Part shown: positions 5,286-6,023 of the stretch, piece after piece
How positions within the stretch are numbered: the stretch's first letter is position 1
Layout: the number at the start of each line of letters is the position of its first letter
Source: an uncultured Cytophagaceae bacterium
GTDB taxonomy: Bacteria > Bacteroidota > Bacteroidia > Cytophagales > Spirosomataceae
Length of the DNA: 6,023 bases
Direction: 5' to 3'
Assembly (NCBI GenBank): GCA_903960725.1
Contig: CAJCBY010000060.1
Coordinates: 1-6,023, forward strand
The notes under the pieces: model-generated
The model's database searches: none
The model's input: only the letters and a program-made list of their open reading frames with translations
What the model was told of the DNA's origin: nothing
Program-made: the position numbers and the translations under genes

Positions 5286-6023
5286 CTATTCATAAATAAA
5301 TTCTCCGTAAGGGCTGCTGATGGTCAGCTTCTTAGTCGCTGAGGCTTCTACGCGGCCCACGATTTGGGCAGGAATACCGAAAGACTGGGAGATGCGGATG
5401 ATTTCATCCGCGTGTGCTGGATTCGCATAGACTTCTAAGCGATGGCCCATGTTGAATACTTGGTACATTTCTTTGAAGCTAGTTCCGCTCTCTTTTTGGA
5501 TCAAATCAAATAGCGGTGGAATCGAGAACAAATTGTCCTTAATCACGTGCACATTGTTGACAAAGTGCATCACTTTCGTCTGCGCACCACCAGAACAATG
5601 CACCATTCCGTGCAAATGAGGACGTAATTCCGTTAATAAAGCCTTCACGACTGGTGCGTAGGTACGCGTAGGCGAAAGGATTAATTGACCTACATTTAAA
5701 GGAGTTCCGGGCACCGCTTCCGTTAAGTTGCGAGAGCCGGAATACACTAAATCCGAGGGGACGGATGGGTCAAAGCTTTCTGGGTATTTGTTCGCCAGGT
5801 ATTTTCCTAACACGTCGTGGCGTGCGGAGGTTAGGCCATTGCTGCCCATTCCGCCATTATAGGTCGTTTCGTAATTCGCTTGGCCGTCTGAGGCTAAGCC
5901 GATGATCACATCTCCTGCTTGGATATTGCCGTTTGAAATGACGTCCGAACGCTTCATACGACCGATGACCGTGCTGTCCACGATGATCGTGCGCACTAAA
6001 TCGCCCCCGTCTGCGGTTTCGCC
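5286..6023 (-). CDS. purM: Phosphoribosylformylglycinamidine cyclo-ligase (AIR synthase), 5' end outside window
   Basis: Makes aminoimidazole ribonucleotide from FGAM using ATP, the fifth step of purine synthesis, in the cytosol. I see the C-terminal 245 residues; the frame is open to the right edge, starting in GETADGGDLV, which corresponds to the family's GGETA motif. A GTG at 5996 is an internal valine, not the start. Visible landmarks, in residues of the visible part, are NGGMGSNGLTSARHD at 56-70, LSPTRTYAP at 116-124, HGMVHCSGGAQTK at 138-150, and MYQVFNMGHRLEVY further on. These fit the Bacteroidota form of PurM, about 390 residues from memory, so roughly 145 residues are missing. The stop is TAG at 5288-5286. 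No hairpin terminator separates it from the rplU promoter, so some read-through into rplU-rpmA is possible. Confidence 0.93.
   Translation of the reverse strand, partial: GETADGGDLVRTIIVDSTVIGRMKRSDVISNGNIQAGDVIIGLASDGQANYETTYNGGMGSNGLTSARHDVLGKYLANKYPESFDPSVPSDLVYSGSRNLTEAVPGTPLNVGQLILSPTRTYAPVVKALLTELRPHLHGMVHCSGGAQTKVMHFVNNVHVIKDNLFSIPPLFDLIQKESGTSFKEMYQVFNMGHRLEVYANPAHADEIIRISQSFGIPAQIVGRVEASATKKLTISSPYGEFIYE

Overview
The window looks like chromosomal DNA of a Bacteroidota bacterium, probably from the Cytophagales/Spirosomaceae side; that placement is inferred from recalled protein similarity, not from a search. The pointers are a Bacteroidota-type PurM, a signal peptide ending in the typical 'AFSQ', almost no Shine-Dalgarno sequences, and several good matches to the phylum's promoter consensus (TTTG, about 20 bp, TAnnTTTG). 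The genes are mostly housekeeping. I see no phage, transposase, CRISPR, toxin-antitoxin or defence genes.

Layout. On the left, a secreted family 3 glycoside hydrolase of the NagZ type (minus strand, 3' end outside the window) diverges from tpiA (triose-phosphate isomerase, plus strand). tpiA is followed on the same strand by a HAD-superfamily hydrolase. Convergent to that, on the minus strand and read from right to left, are purM (5' end outside the window), the ribosomal pair rplU-rpmA with its own promoter, and an Nfu-type iron-sulfur carrier gene with its own promoter. A strong intrinsic terminator closes rplU-rpmA, and its U-tract overlaps the nfu promoter.

The non-routine part is two related repeat arrays that fill both gaps around the HAD gene (about 2635-2801 and 3498-3657). 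Each is built from degenerate 7-bp units of the form NNNTTTG. A short arm faces left, a spacer without repeats follows, and a long arm faces right, so each array is also a large imperfect inverted repeat. The long arms keep a strict 7-bp phase except at four places, where the unit is a 6-bp YCTCTG. The arrays share exact 19-20 bp segments in direct orientation about 860 bp apart, so they bracket the HAD gene precisely. I regard this as a lineage-specific intergenic repeat family of unknown function and the best target in the window.

The genes serve unrelated core roles: central carbon metabolism (tpiA), purine synthesis (purM), the ribosome (rplU, rpmA), Fe-S cluster maturation (nfu), cell-wall or amino-sugar turnover (GH3) and an unassigned phosphatase (HAD). 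Apart from rplU-rpmA there is no evidence that they form a functional system.
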